From positions 1-46,746 of the forward strand of contig DATLRX010000018.1 in assembly GCA_035534435.1 (NCBI GenBank): a stretch of DNA of 46,746 nucleotides. Reading direction: 5' to 3'. The stretch comes from Palsa-851 sp035534435 (GTDB taxonomy: Bacteria; Chloroflexota; Dormibacteria; Aeolococcales; Aeolococcaceae). The notes under the pieces were generated by a model. It was not told where the DNA came from. It did no database searches and saw only the letters and a program-made list of their open reading frames with translations. The position numbers and the translations under genes are program-made. Below are positions 35,652 through 44,929 of this stretch, one piece after another (position 1 is the stretch's first letter; each line of letters starts with the position of its first letter).

Positions 35652-36062
35652 TTAAGCCAGGGGAGCTTCGCTGGCATGAGTATCGGTAAGAACAGCAATT
35701 GCGTCGACTTCAACCAACACGCCACGGAGCTGCGACCCCACGGTTGTGCGTGTCGGAAACGGCTGGACAAAGAATTCTGAGTAGGTCCGGTCGAACTCGT
35801 CGAACATTGTCAGATCGGCAAGATGCGCGGTTACCCTCACCACATCCTTGAGTGATGCGCCAGCCGCCTCCAGGAGAGCGTTGAGATTTCTCAGCACCAG
35901 TCGTGTCTGGGCTTCAATGCCATCCGGCACGATCCCGGTCGATGGCTCACGAGGAACCTGCCCGGACACGAAAACGAAGCCGCCCGCGACCATTGCCTGC
36001 GAGTAGGCGCCAGCGGGACGTGGCGCGTTCGTTGACGTCACCGGCCGGATCTCAACGTTCAA
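35652..36062 (-). CDS. RidA/YjgF-family enamine/imine deaminase
   Basis: The product is 136 aa from TTG 36062, with GGTGAG upstream. The fold signature AYSQAMVAGGFVFVSGQVP, the catalytic-type Arg in PTRTTVGSQL and Glu in VEVDAIAVL are all present. RidA proteins hydrolyse reactive enamines/imines released by PLP enzymes or, as RutC-like members, assist ring-opening pathways. It is the last clear gene of the operon, 15 bp after the second permease. An aminotransferase in the same operon could create its substrate. A role like RutC, next to the LLM and isochorismatase-like enzymes, is equally possible. Confidence 0.88.
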   Translation of the reverse strand: MNVEIRPVTSTNAPRPAGAYSQAMVAGGFVFVSGQVPREPSTGIVPDGIEAQTRLVLRNLNALLEAAGASLKDVVRVTAHLADLTMFDEFDRTYSEFFVQPFPTRTTVGSQLRGVLVEVDAIAVLTDTHASEAPLA

Positions 36063-36077
36063 AAGCTCACCCCAAAG

Positions 36078-36818
36078 TCATGAACGACTCGGAAACGCCC
36101 AGCGTGGGACGCCTGACTTGCCTTTGCGACCCGGGCCTCTTCGCGTCAACTCACCGCGCCCAGCCCACCGGTTGGCAAGGTACTCAAGCCTCTGGACCCC
36201 GAACGAAAAGATCAGCGACAAAACGAAGTAGATCAGCAACGTGAGCCCGTACACCTCTCCACCTTCGGTCAGAACACTGCGGATGGCGTCCGCCCGATAG
36301 GCCAACTCGTTGATCGTGATCAACGAGAGGAGGGCGGTGAACTTGAGCATGTCGATCAACGCGTTCCCGAACGCGGGCACCATCAGGGGGAGCGCCTGCG
36401 GCAGGACCACACGCGTGAGTCGAAACCACGCGGAAAGATCCAACGCCGCAGCAGCCTCCGTCTGACCCTTTGGGACCGAGGCGAAACTGGCACGAACCAC
36501 CTCCGAGAAGTAGGCGCCACCGTTGAGGCCCAACACCAGGACTCCTGCGACGTACGGGGGCAGCTCGATGCCGAAAAACGGCAACACATAGAACGCCCAG
36601 AACAACTGAACGATGGCCGAGCTCCCACGAAAGAACTCAACCACGAATGCGGAGGGCCACCGGATCCCTCGGACCTTCGACGATCTTCCCAGGCCTAAGA
36701 CGAAGCCTGAAATCACCACCAAGATGATCGACGAGAATGTGAGTTCCAGCGTTATCGGAATGCCCTGCAGCAAGAGCGGCAGATAATCCTTGAGTGTCGC
36801 CGCGTCGCCTAGCGGCAT
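36078..36818 (-). CDS. Polar amino-acid-type ABC permease (EhuC-like)
   Basis: The product is 246 aa with five membrane helices. It has the N-terminal motif of the HisM/GlnP group (LLLQGIPITLELTFSSI), FFRGSSAIVQLFW, and the EAA loop EAAAALDLSAWFRLTRVVLPQALP that contacts the ATPase. It pairs with the permease at 37654 to make a heterodimeric channel. The C-terminal 30 residues are Arg/Gly-rich. It is 24 bp downstream of the ATPase gene. Confidence 0.88.
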   Translation of the reverse strand: MPLGDAATLKDYLPLLLQGIPITLELTFSSIILVVISGFVLGLGRSSKVRGIRWPSAFVVEFFRGSSAIVQLFWAFYVLPFFGIELPPYVAGVLVLGLNGGAYFSEVVRASFASVPKGQTEAAAALDLSAWFRLTRVVLPQALPLMVPAFGNALIDMLKFTALLSLITINELAYRADAIRSVLTEGGEVYGLTLLIYFVLSLIFSFGVQRLEYLANRWAGRGELTRRGPGRKGKSGVPRWAFPSRS

Positions 36819-36842
36819 TGCAGCACCGAGCGCTTCACGGAC

Positions 36843-37661
36843 TCAGCGTTCAAGGATTGCTCGCAGAAACTGCTGCGTTCTGGGTGAACGAGGCTCGCGA
36901 AGGACAATGGATGGTGGACCCTCCTCGACGATCTTGCCGTGATCGAGGACGATGACTCGATCCGCAATGTCTGCGGCGAATGAGATCTCGTGTGTCACCA
37001 GGATCATGGCCATCGATGTCGTGTGAGCGAGCTCTCGAATGACCTGCAGGACTTCACCGACCAACTCCGGATCGAGTGCCGATGTGACCTCGTCGAACAA
37101 CATCAGTTTCGGCCGCAGAGCGAGCGAACGCGCTATTGCGACTCGTTGTTGTTGCCCGCCGGACATTTGCGCCGGGCGATGGTCGAGGTGCGTTGCCAAG
37201 CCAACGCGTGAGAGCAGGTCGGTGGCGCGGTGATTCGCTTCCTCCTTCCCGAGGCTCAGCACATGGATCAACGGTTCGGTCAGGTTCTGGCGCGCGGTCA
37301 TGTGCGGAAAAAGGTTGAACTGCTGGAACACCATCCCCACCGGCCGGCGGGCACGACGCGCCTGCCGCTCCCCGGCTGGAACGAGGACCCCTGCACGCTC
37401 GATGTGCCACATGTACCGGCCGTCGATCAGGATCGACCCAGCGCTCGGCCTTTCCAGGCCGATCGCAAGACGCAGGACGGTGGTCTTGCCGGAGCCGCTC
37501 GGACCGATGATCGCGACCTTCTCGGCCGGCTTGACTGCAAGGTTCAACGAGTCAACGACGACCCGTTCACCATATGCAATGGTGACGTCGTGCATCGTGA
37601 GCACGGTGTCAACGGTGCTTGGTGGATTCGCAGCCAGCTCGGCTACTTCGCTATCACCCAC
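36843..37661 (-). CDS. ABC transporter ATPase (EhuA-like)
   Basis: The product is 272 aa from GTG 37661, overlapping the upstream permease by 8 bp. Walker A GPSGSGKTT, Q-loop FQQFNLFPHMT, signature MSGGQQQR, Walker B LMLFDEVTSALD and the switch His in VTHE are all present, so it should be active. Between Walker A and the Q-loop there is an insertion (YMWHIERAGVLVPAGERQ) of the kind found in ectoine ATPase EhuA rather than in GlnQ or HisP. This, with two permeases and a lipoprotein, suggests an Ehu-like importer for a zwitterionic or cyclic amino compound. Confidence 0.88.
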   Translation of the reverse strand: MGDSEVAELAANPPSTVDTVLTMHDVTIAYGERVVVDSLNLAVKPAEKVAIIGPSGSGKTTVLRLAIGLERPSAGSILIDGRYMWHIERAGVLVPAGERQARRARRPVGMVFQQFNLFPHMTARQNLTEPLIHVLSLGKEEANHRATDLLSRVGLATHLDHRPAQMSGGQQQRVAIARSLALRPKLMLFDEVTSALDPELVGEVLQVIRELAHTTSMAMILVTHEISFAADIADRVIVLDHGKIVEEGPPSIVLREPRSPRTQQFLRAILER

Positions 37662-38313
37662 TGAGGCGCGCCTCCACCAGTCTGATCACGCGAGATGCGG
37701 GGTAGCTGATGGCCAGGAAGATGAGGCCGGCCAGTGTGAACGGCTCAATGTATCGAGCGGTTGCCGCGCCGATGATATTGGCTTGCCCAATCACCTCCAG
37801 CACCGTGATTGTCGAAAGGATGGCAGATTCCTTGAACATGCTGATGACGAAATTCCCCAGCACGGGGGTCGCGAAGCGCATAGCCTGGGGAACCACGACT
37901 CGACCCCACATTCGACGCAACGGAAGACCGAGGACCAGCGAAGCCTCCCACTGACCCCGAGGTACGCCTTCAATGCCCGCACGGTACACCTCGCTCGCGT
38001 ACGCGCTGTAGTACAGCCCCAAACCAATAATCCCGGTTTGCAGCGCCGGAATCGTAATGCCATAGTTCGGAAAGACGTAGAAGAGGAAGTAGAGTTGGAG
38101 GAGGAGCGGGGTTCCGCGCAGGAACTCGACCACCAATCGGATCGCTTGAGAAAATATTGGGACTTCTGCCAGCCGTATCACAGCCCAGACCAACCCCAGA
38201 ACGAAGGCGAGCAGCGACCCGAAGAATGTTGCCTCGAGCGTGAACTGGAGGCCCTGCAACAGTTGCGGCAGGATCTGCAGGGCGAACTGCCAGTCCCAGC
38301 TGAACCCGGTCAC
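37654..38313 (-). CDS. Polar amino-acid-type ABC permease (EhuD-like)
   Basis: The product is 219 aa from GTG 38313, with five membrane helices. It has QLLQGLQFTLEATFFGSLLA, FLRGTPLLLQLYFLFY and the EAA loop EASLVLGLPLRRMWGRVVVPQAMR. The sequence is closer to EhuD/ArtQ-type subunits than to its partner permease in the same operon, so the channel is probably a heterodimer. Confidence 0.87.
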   Translation of the reverse strand: MTGFSWDWQFALQILPQLLQGLQFTLEATFFGSLLAFVLGLVWAVIRLAEVPIFSQAIRLVVEFLRGTPLLLQLYFLFYVFPNYGITIPALQTGIIGLGLYYSAYASEVYRAGIEGVPRGQWEASLVLGLPLRRMWGRVVVPQAMRFATPVLGNFVISMFKESAILSTITVLEVIGQANIIGAATARYIEPFTLAGLIFLAISYPASRVIRLVEARLSG

Positions 38314-38440
38314 GTGACCAAGGCCAGAGCAACGTCGACGGGTTCACCGTTCGAGTGCATCTGCTCCACTACGCATCGTTGGTGCTTTGGTGCGCCTGGC
38401 TGCCACCGCCGCGGCGGAGGTGGCAGCCAATGTCGCGAAC

Positions 38441-39364
38441 CTACGTTACCTTCGCGCAAACTTCCGCTGGGGTGAGGTTCGCGTACTGCGCCGGAATGGG
38501 CGGGAACTGGAACTCCGCAGCGATCTTGTCGAATTCACCGGATGCCTTCATCGCTCGGAAGGCTTTCTGAAATGCGTTGTACAGCGTGATGTCCGTTTTC
38601 CGGAACGCAAGCGCTCCTGCGATGAACGGGCCGTCCGGCGGGTAGTCAAGGTGCTGGAACGGGTATTTCTGCACCTGAGCCGGCGTCAGGGTCAGCGAAC
38701 CCGTGTCCGAGATGATCACCTGGATTCTCTTGGACTGCAACGCGTCCAGGAGCGATGCCGTATCCGGGAACTGCAGCACCTTGTCCTGGGCGACACCGAG
38801 GCCTTCGGCGAGTGCGATGTAGGAAGAGCCGGAGTTGAAGCCTACGGTGAGACCCCGCTTTCCCACGTCGCCAATACTGGTCGGGGCCTGTGGAACCGCG
38901 CTCGGGAACCAGGCAATCTCGATGCCATTGAACTGGAATGGATCGGTGTACTGAACTACGGCGCACCGCGCTTTCGTGACTGAGATAACGCCGCCGATCA
39001 TGTCCCAGCGTCCTGCCAGGAGCCCTGGGACCAGCTCGCCAAAGGTTCCGACGATTCCGTGTACTTGATTGATGCCGAGCTGCTTCATGATCATCTGGAC
39101 CACAACCGGGCCCTCGCCGCTGACACTGCCGTCTGGATTGATGATGCTCGCCGGTGGGTCGTTGGCCAGGCCGATGTTGATGACACCTGCCGCTTTGAGC
39201 TTCGACAGCAGATCTGTGCCCGCAGAGCTGGAGGTCGCCTGGCTCGCGCTGCCGCACGCGACCATCAGCAGGCCGAGCGCGGCAAGCGCCACGCGTCTGC
39301 GGAGTCGTTGATGCAATTTTGGATCACCCCGGGCAACCCGGCCCCTCAAGAGTTCAAACGACAT
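38441..39364 (-). CDS. ABC substrate-binding lipoprotein (EhuB-like)
   Basis: The product is 307 aa. A basic N-terminus and hydrophobic stretch end in the lipobox LMVAC, followed by a Ser/Thr linker; the lipid-anchored protein would sit outside the cytoplasmic membrane. The family-3 solute-binding fold shows INIGLANDPPASIINPDGSVSGEG, a ligand-site Arg/Asp region VTKARCAVVQYTDPF, and VGFNSGSSY as phosphate-like ligand-loop. It resembles EhuB, which binds ectoine. It is 111 bp after the isochorismatase-like gene and 127 bp before the permease; the second gap may allow its extra expression, as usual for binding proteins. Confidence 0.88.
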   Translation of the reverse strand: MSFELLRGRVARGDPKLHQRLRRRVALAALGLLMVACGSASQATSSSAGTDLLSKLKAAGVINIGLANDPPASIINPDGSVSGEGPVVVQMIMKQLGINQVHGIVGTFGELVPGLLAGRWDMIGGVISVTKARCAVVQYTDPFQFNGIEIAWFPSAVPQAPTSIGDVGKRGLTVGFNSGSSYIALAEGLGVAQDKVLQFPDTASLLDALQSKRIQVIISDTGSLTLTPAQVQKYPFQHLDYPPDGPFIAGALAFRKTDITLYNAFQKAFRAMKASGEFDKIAAEFQFPPIPAQYANLTPAEVCAKVT

Positions 39365-39475
39365 CGCGCGTCCTCCGTTCTGTTTGTTGACAGCTACCCC
39401 ACTGCTTGCTGACGGTACTTCCGGGCGCGAGCCCGGGCGCTGTGCCTTGGCCCATTTGTTTGTCGTGCGTCTCGC

Positions 39476-40177
39476 TCATGTGGTCAGGCTTGAGCGAGGC
39501 TGTGCCCCCATCGCCCACGTCCTGATGAGGTCGTCCAACCCGATGACGTCTCCATACCATTGCTCGATGCCGCTGAGCGCGTCTCGCGCACTCTCAGGGT
39601 CGAGTGAGGCCGTGGACTCGCGCGGCACGACAGCAAAAAATCCCTTCTCAAACGCGGAGAACGCCGTCGCCCGCACACATAGTTCGGTGACCACACCCGT
39701 GACAACCACCGTCCGCACGCCCCACCGACGGAGGGTCGCTTCGAGATCCGAGATCTGAAATGCGTCGTAGCCATGCTTGACCAGTTGGGGTTCGCCCTGC
39801 TCCGGCGGCAGCACGCCGGCATAGCGTTGCGCACCCCATGTTCCCTGGTGACAGATAGTGTCCTCAGGCGTCATGCCTCGCCGTGCGTACCGGGCCTGGT
39901 AGGGCGGCAGATCAAGTCTGCCACCGTGCTCGACGACGACGTACACGACGCGTGCACCGTTTTCGCGAGCGGCCGCGATCAGACGGTTGATCTCACCCAC
40001 CGCTTTCTGCAGCGGACGCATATCCGACCCCGAGAGTCCGACGCGACCGCGATCATCCACAAAGTCGTTCTGGACGTCCACAACGAGCACCGCGGTTGCC
40101 GACGGCGGCACGAGCAGAGCAGGCACGTTTGTTGCATCTGCCACCGGACCCAAGCCTGTGTCAGTGGACGGTTTCAA
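39476..40177 (-). CDS. Isochorismatase-like cysteine hydrolase (amidohydrolase)
   Basis: The product is 233 aa from TTG 40177, which has a perfect GGAGGT six bases upstream; a GTG at 40204 would add 9 residues. The catalytic triad is complete: Asp in VLVVDVQNDF, Lys in LVKHGYDAF and Cys in VVTELCVRAT, with the cis-peptide before TELC. The family includes nicotinamidase, N-carbamoylsarcosine amidohydrolase and RutB (ureidoacrylate hydrolase); in an operon with LLM and RidA genes a carbamoyl- or ureido-group hydrolase is most likely. The N-terminal 25 residues before the fold are longer than usual. It overlaps the end of the flavoprotein gene by 17 bp. Confidence 0.88.
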   Translation of the reverse strand: MKPSTDTGLGPVADATNVPALLVPPSATAVLVVDVQNDFVDDRGRVGLSGSDMRPLQKAVGEINRLIAAARENGARVVYVVVEHGGRLDLPPYQARYARRGMTPEDTICHQGTWGAQRYAGVLPPEQGEPQLVKHGYDAFQISDLEATLRRWGVRTVVVTGVVTELCVRATAFSAFEKGFFAVVPRESTASLDPESARDALSGIEQWYGDVIGLDDLIRTWAMGAQPRSSLTT

Positions 40178-41813
40178 GCTCACACCTCCGTAGCTGAATG
40201 TCACTCCCGACGAGGTCGATCCGCAACGAGCATTTCCACCTCTCGTCGTCCTGCTCCGGAAAATCCTGGCGGTAGTGCGCGCCGCGGCTCTCTTCGCGCA
40301 TCAGTCCAGACCGCAAGCAGCTGCGAGCCACGAGCAGGGAGTTCGACATCTGTGCGTGCAGCATCAACGCGCGGACACCAGCGGGTGCTGCCGTCTCCAA
40401 CATCCGTTCGATGGCTTCGACTTCAATCAGCCCTCGTTCCATCTGTGTCCGGCTGCGGACAATGCCGAACGCCCGCCCCATGGTTGCCTGCAGATCCGTT
40501 CGTAGCTCCGCGTATTCCTCGACTGAAGTCACAGGTGCTGCATCGGCCTGCAGCAGCCGGTCGGTCCATGTGCGGTCAGGCGCGATTGACGGTGCCGAAC
40601 GTCCGGGCGCTCTTGACCGCGCGGCTGCCGCCTTGCCCGCCCGAGCGCCAAAGACTTGTGTTTCGGGAATCGCATTCGAGTCCAGACGGTTCGCGCCGTG
40701 GACGCCTCCTGCAGCTTCACCCACAACGAAGAGACCACGCACCTGCGACTCGCCCCACTCGTCCACCACCACCCCTCCCATGAAGAAGTGGGCTTCTGGC
40801 GCCAGGATCATTTCCTCTCGTTTGAAATCGAGATGACGCTCGAGAAAATGTCGCGCAGGCTTGGGGTTGCTGAGCGTCCACTCATCCAGCGACAGTGCCG
40901 ACACGTCGAGCTGAACGCCACCCCTGACAGCCTTTCCGCTGTGTATCTGGTCGTAGATCCCGCGCGCGGCGACATCCCTCGTCGTCGCCTCTCCGCGTAC
41001 CGGGTCGTAACGCAACATGAAACGCTCGCCATCCGAGTTGAGCAGAGTTGCGCCAAGCACAAATGTGGACGGCTGGATCGGCATGCGGCTGCGGTCGAAC
41101 GGGATGATGCAGCGCCACGGGTAGAACTGAATGAACTCCATGTCACGCAGCGACGCCCCGGCATTGAGCGCGAGGGCGTAGCCGTCTCCGGTGGCGTCGT
41201 TCGGATTCGAGGTAACACTGAAGAGCCTTCCGGCTCCTCCTGTGCCGAGAATCACAGCCGGCGCCTTGATGGTGATCAGCTCAGATCGCGCGTAGTCAAT
41301 GAGGATCGCACCGATCACCTCGCCCGCGGCTGTCAGCACCTCGACAGCCGCAGTCATCTCGAGCACCTGTGCGCCAAGACGAATGACGGCTTCAGTGAGA
41401 GGGTCCGTGAAGTCGCGTCCGATGTGGTTCGCCGCAGACACGGTGCGCGGCACGCTGTGATCGCCGCTCGGGATGATCCGCCAGTCGCCCGTCTCAGTCA
41501 CTCCGAGTGGCGCTCCCAGAGCGACCAGCTCGGCGAGCCGCTGCGGCCCCTCCTCGGCGAGGATGCGCACCAGCTTCGCGTCATTGATCCCATGACCGCC
41601 CTTGATGGTGTCCTCGAAGTACGTTTCGGGCGAATCGGCCGCAGAGAGGGCGGTTGAGTATCCGGCGGACGTCATCGCGGACGATCCACTGCGACCGGCC
41701 TTTCCCTTGACGGCGAGGACCACTCGCGCGCCAGTCAGCAGCCCGTCGTAGGCAGCGCGCAGCGCCGCCAGGCCGCCACCCACCACCAGAACATCGGTCT
41801 CGATTTCGATCAT
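40161..41813 (-). CDS. FAD-dependent fumarate-reductase/succinate-dehydrogenase-type flavoprotein
   Basis: The product is 550 aa. The FAD-binding N-terminus is DVLVVGGGLAALRAA. The hydride/proton-transfer residues of the SdhA/FrdA/NadB group can be seen: His342 in APEAHFFMGGV, Arg376 in GANRLDSNA and the Arg in TTRDVAARGIY. The C-terminal helical domain ends with RGAHYRQDFPEQDDERW, typical of SdhA and aspartate oxidase. No iron-sulfur or membrane anchor partner lies near, so it is not a respiratory complex II; it may be a soluble dehydrogenase or oxidase for a carboxylic or imino-acid intermediate, like L-aspartate oxidase. It overlaps the LLM gene by ATGA. Confidence 0.86.
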   Translation of the reverse strand: MIEIETDVLVVGGGLAALRAAYDGLLTGARVVLAVKGKAGRSGSSAMTSAGYSTALSAADSPETYFEDTIKGGHGINDAKLVRILAEEGPQRLAELVALGAPLGVTETGDWRIIPSGDHSVPRTVSAANHIGRDFTDPLTEAVIRLGAQVLEMTAAVEVLTAAGEVIGAILIDYARSELITIKAPAVILGTGGAGRLFSVTSNPNDATGDGYALALNAGASLRDMEFIQFYPWRCIIPFDRSRMPIQPSTFVLGATLLNSDGERFMLRYDPVRGEATTRDVAARGIYDQIHSGKAVRGGVQLDVSALSLDEWTLSNPKPARHFLERHLDFKREEMILAPEAHFFMGGVVVDEWGESQVRGLFVVGEAAGGVHGANRLDSNAIPETQVFGARAGKAAAARSRAPGRSAPSIAPDRTWTDRLLQADAAPVTSVEEYAELRTDLQATMGRAFGIVRSRTQMERGLIEVEAIERMLETAAPAGVRALMLHAQMSNSLLVARSCLRSGLMREESRGAHYRQDFPEQDDERWKCSLRIDLVGSDIQLRRCELETVH

Positions 41814-42847
41814 GCGCCCGACACAGCCTTGAGCTCCGGCATGATCCGACTGACAAACTGCTCGAGAATCTCGATCTCGCCGCCATCGCGAAGTGGGATG
41901 GGTGCAAGCAGCGGATGCTGGATTCCTGCGTCAAGCAAACCCTGCAGCTGGATCGCGCAGTCCTCGACGGTGCCGGCAATGGCCAGCTTGTCGACGAAAC
42001 TGTCGGGAATCAACTCGATGATTCGAGGCGCATCGTATCCCCCGGAATCCAGGTACGCAGAGAGATCGGATGGAATCTCGAGGCCATTTGCCCTCAGAAA
42101 GTCATATGTGGGATGGCTCCCGACCACGGTGCCGACCAGCGCCTTCTTGACTGTCTGGCGTGCGACGCGCGGATCTTCATCGATCGATATGTAGGTCATG
42201 TGCATGAGATCGGTCTGACCCTGCGGTCTGCCGGCTCGCATCTCTCCCTTGGCGATCAGTTGCCTGGCCCAACCGACACCTCCCGGCGAGACGCCGGAAG
42301 CCACGATTGCTGCGTCGGCGACCTCCCCCGCGAGTTCCAGAAGAAAGGGACCTCGTGCCGCGATGACCACAGGAATATCCGGGCGGCACTTGAATTCCAA
42401 TGCTCCTCGCTTCCAGTTGATGATCCGGCCCTCGAACTCAAACTCCTCGCCACTCCACAGCCGGCGGATGACCTCGATCGACTCGCGTACCGCCACAGCC
42501 GGTTTGGTACGTGCGAGACCGAGTTGTCGAAACCCGGATCCGCCGGCACCGATGCCGAGGATGGCGCGACCGCCGGAAGCCTCATCAAGGGTCGCGATGG
42601 CCACCGCGGTGAGCGCTGGATGCCTGATGTACGGGTCGGTCACTCGTGTTCCCAACAACAACGAGTCCGTGCGAGCCGCAATGTCGGTGAGGCTCACGTA
42701 GACATCGCGCTGCCAGCGCTGGTCGGCCACCCAGAAGCTGGCCAAACCTCCGTCCTGACAAATGCGAGCTGCGCGCCGAAGATGCTCAACGTCATTCACC
42801 GATGAGATCGCACCCAGAAACCCGGCGCCGATACGGATGTCGGTCAC
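41810..42847 (-). CDS. LLM-class (luciferase-like) flavin/F420-dependent oxidoreductase
   Basis: The product is 345 aa from GTG 42847, which shares GTGA with the stop of the aminotransferase gene. It is a TIM-barrel LLM protein: FWVADQRWQRDVYVSLTDIA, LLLGTRVTDPYIRHPALTAV and LGIGAGGSGFRQLGL carry the usual cofactor-pocket pattern. The family contains F420-dependent dehydrogenases (Mer, FGD) and FMN monooxygenases such as RutA; the sequence looks more like the Mer/F420 branch, but I cannot settle the cofactor. In this operon it may reduce or oxygenate the ring or a C-N bond of the substrate. Confidence 0.85.
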   Translation of the reverse strand: MTDIRIGAGFLGAISSVNDVEHLRRAARICQDGGLASFWVADQRWQRDVYVSLTDIAARTDSLLLGTRVTDPYIRHPALTAVAIATLDEASGGRAILGIGAGGSGFRQLGLARTKPAVAVRESIEVIRRLWSGEEFEFEGRIINWKRGALEFKCRPDIPVVIAARGPFLLELAGEVADAAIVASGVSPGGVGWARQLIAKGEMRAGRPQGQTDLMHMTYISIDEDPRVARQTVKKALVGTVVGSHPTYDFLRANGLEIPSDLSAYLDSGGYDAPRIIELIPDSFVDKLAIAGTVEDCAIQLQGLLDAGIQHPLLAPIPLRDGGEIEILEQFVSRIMPELKAVSGA

Positions 42848-44094
42848 GAGCTGGCCACCGAGCGCGCAGAGTCCGTCGAGGCTCCTTCGCGCAGGGAGCC
42901 GAGCGTCGACACCATTCGCTCCAATGCCTGGTCCCAAATGGTCTCGTCCTGAGCGAAGCAGATCCGGAAATGCCGTGCCCCGCGCGGGCCGAATTGATAG
43001 CCCGGGTTGACCAGCAGGCCGGCGTCGGACTTGAGTGCTTTGGCGACCGTCTGCTCATCGCGGCCGACCGCGGATGCGTCAGGAAAGAGGTACGCCGTAC
43101 CACCGGCAGGTCGCACGCGCACAAGGCCCGATGCGTTGAGCGTCTCGACGGTGTGATCGCGCAGCTTCTGGTAGTCGCGTACTCGGGACGCGACGAAGGG
43201 ATGGTCGTCCGACAACCAGTGGGTCAGAACGTGCTGCGCATAGGCCGGTGCCCGAAGCACGGTCACTCCAAGCACGTCCTCCATCCGATCGATCAACTCG
43301 CTGGGCCCCACCGCAACGCCAACGCGGTACCCGCTCATGGATTCGGTCTTCGAGGGCCCAAGCAACGTTATGCATCGTTCGGCCATGCCCTCTTCGGCGA
43401 TGAGATGAGCGAAGGAGGTCTCGTCGTAGACGAGCCTGGAGTAGAGCTCATCGACAATGACCGTCGCATCAAAAGATCGGACAAGCTCTGCGATCTTGCG
43501 GACGACGTCTGGCGGCAACACCATGCCGGTCGGGTTGTTGGGATTCGAGAACACGAGCGTGGACGCGCCCTCTCTGAAGGCGGCTTCAAGCATCTCGAGA
43601 TCAATGGACGGAGGCCGGCTGAAGTCCCCCCACAGCAACGAAACGTGGTGGATCCGGGCACCGAGGAAGCGAAGGAGCTTCTCATCTGACATGTAATCCG
43701 GATCCACCAGGGCGACCGCGTCGCCAACCGTCGCCGACATCGCGACGAACAAGGCTGCCTGGGAGCCGGGCGTGAGAATCAGTTCACTGTTGGGATCGAT
43801 GTCAATTCCGAGAAACCCCGACAGCGACTCAGCGACCGCCGAGCGGACGCGTTCGTCCCCTCGATACGGCGTGTAGGTCATGCCGCCCCCGCTTGCCGCC
43901 GCCACGAAATCAGGCAGTACCCACGGCGGCGGCGGGAAGCGGTGCGTGTTCGCGTATGTGAGGTCCAGCAATTCGCCGCCGTACTGCACACGCTCAAGCT
44001 CGCGCTCCGCGTCCCGCAGCGACTGGCCGAGAGCGGGCTGCCATTCAGGGAGCGCAATGTTTCGAATCCGGTTTGGGATCGGACGCTGGTTCAT
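42844..44094 (-). CDS. PLP-dependent class I/II aminotransferase
   Basis: The product is 416 aa of fold type I. The PLP lysine is Lys249 in GPSKTESMSGYRVG; the cofactor Asp and Tyr are in VIVDELYSR (Asp215, Tyr218); SNPNNPTG (183-190) and Arg in HFRICF, which binds the substrate carboxylate, are present. It should transfer an amino group or catalyse elimination on an amino-acid-like intermediate. The start lies 3 bp after the GntR gene, so the regulator and enzyme share one transcript. Elimination products could need the RidA protein of the same operon. Confidence 0.88.
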   Translation of the reverse strand: MNQRPIPNRIRNIALPEWQPALGQSLRDAERELERVQYGGELLDLTYANTHRFPPPPWVLPDFVAAASGGGMTYTPYRGDERVRSAVAESLSGFLGIDIDPNSELILTPGSQAALFVAMSATVGDAVALVDPDYMSDEKLLRFLGARIHHVSLLWGDFSRPPSIDLEMLEAAFREGASTLVFSNPNNPTGMVLPPDVVRKIAELVRSFDATVIVDELYSRLVYDETSFAHLIAEEGMAERCITLLGPSKTESMSGYRVGVAVGPSELIDRMEDVLGVTVLRAPAYAQHVLTHWLSDDHPFVASRVRDYQKLRDHTVETLNASGLVRVRPAGGTAYLFPDASAVGRDEQTVAKALKSDAGLLVNPGYQFGPRGARHFRICFAQDETIWDQALERMVSTLGSLREGASTDSARSVASS

Positions 44095-44097
44095 GAT

Positions 44098-44817
44098 TCA
44101 GTCCCGCGCCTTGGGATCGGATTCAGTTCGCGCCACAGGTGCGTTGAGCTCACCAGCCGCATGACGCAGCGTCTCCATCCCGTGGACAATGTGGCGCTCG
44201 ACCTCATCGCGAACGCCCTGGACGTCGCGGCCGACACAGAGTTGCAGGATTCGTCGATGGTCTCCGAGCGAGTCCGCAGCTCCGCCTTTGTAGACGGTGT
44301 AGAAACGGACGTATCGCTCACTGGCGTCCCGCAGCGTCTGCGTGATGTCGAAGGCACGCGCATAGCCGGCCGCTCGATACAGAACGAAATGGAACTCTCG
44401 ATCGAGATCTGCGAACCGGTCAGGGTTGCCCGACTTTACCGCCGTCTCCTGCATATCAAGGACCCGCCTCAGCTGGTTCAGCCCTCGCTCCGAGATGCGT
44501 TCGGTGCCGACTCCCGCAAGCATTGACTCGAGCACACGACGGGATTCGTAGAGGTCTTCGATCTCGATCAACGACAGTGGCGCGACAATCGCACTTCGGT
44601 GCGGTTCGGTTTCGATCAACCGTTCCGCAGCCAGTCTGAGCAGCGCTTGGCGCAGCGGCGTGCGACTCACCCGCATCTGGGTCGCCAGCAACGACTGATC
44701 GAGCTTCTCGCCGGGCTTCAGGCGGCCGCTCAGGATCCGGCCACGCAGCAGTTCATAGGTCGCGTCGACCTTGGTCCGATACTCGAGCGCATCACGATTC
44801 ATCGGCTCCGCGGTCAC
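44098..44817 (-). CDS. GntR-family regulator with FCD domain
   Basis: The product is 239 aa from GTG 44817, or 234 aa from ATG 44802. The N-terminal winged helix reads LLRGRILSGRLKPGEKLDQS, then LLATQMRVSRTPLRQALLRL with the recognition helix. The C-terminal FCD effector domain has the metal-type ligands FADLDREFHF, GDHRRIL and ERHIVHG. Members usually repress catabolic genes and respond to a pathway acid or amino acid. It leads the ten-gene operon and is divergent from the M24 gene; the 20-bp palindrome between them is its likely operator. Confidence 0.9.
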   Translation of the reverse strand: MTAEPMNRDALEYRTKVDATYELLRGRILSGRLKPGEKLDQSLLATQMRVSRTPLRQALLRLAAERLIETEPHRSAIVAPLSLIEIEDLYESRRVLESMLAGVGTERISERGLNQLRRVLDMQETAVKSGNPDRFADLDREFHFVLYRAAGYARAFDITQTLRDASERYVRFYTVYKGGAADSLGDHRRILQLCVGRDVQGVRDEVERHIVHGMETLRHAAGELNAPVARTESDPKARD

Positions 44818-44860
44818 GAGGCGGAGCCTCTTGCGGCTATCGAACGACTTCGGAAGTTCA

Positions 44861-44880
44861 AAATCTTGGATCCAGAATTT
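44861..44880. promoter_or_regulatory. 20-bp imperfect palindrome, likely GntR operator
   Basis: AAATCTTGGATCCAGAATTT matches its reverse complement at 16 of 20 positions, with TTGGATCCA as its core apart from the flanks. It lies between the divergent GntR and M24 genes. For the M24 gene it falls between a possible -35 (TTCAAA, 44857-44862) and -10 (TAGTAT, 44880-44885) with 17-bp spacing, a position where a repressor would block transcription. The boxes themselves are weak. Confidence 0.45.
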
Positions 44881-44929
44881 AGTATGCTCCGCAGTCGGAA
44901 GTCAAGGATCCGCTCACCGGAGGCGCTAG

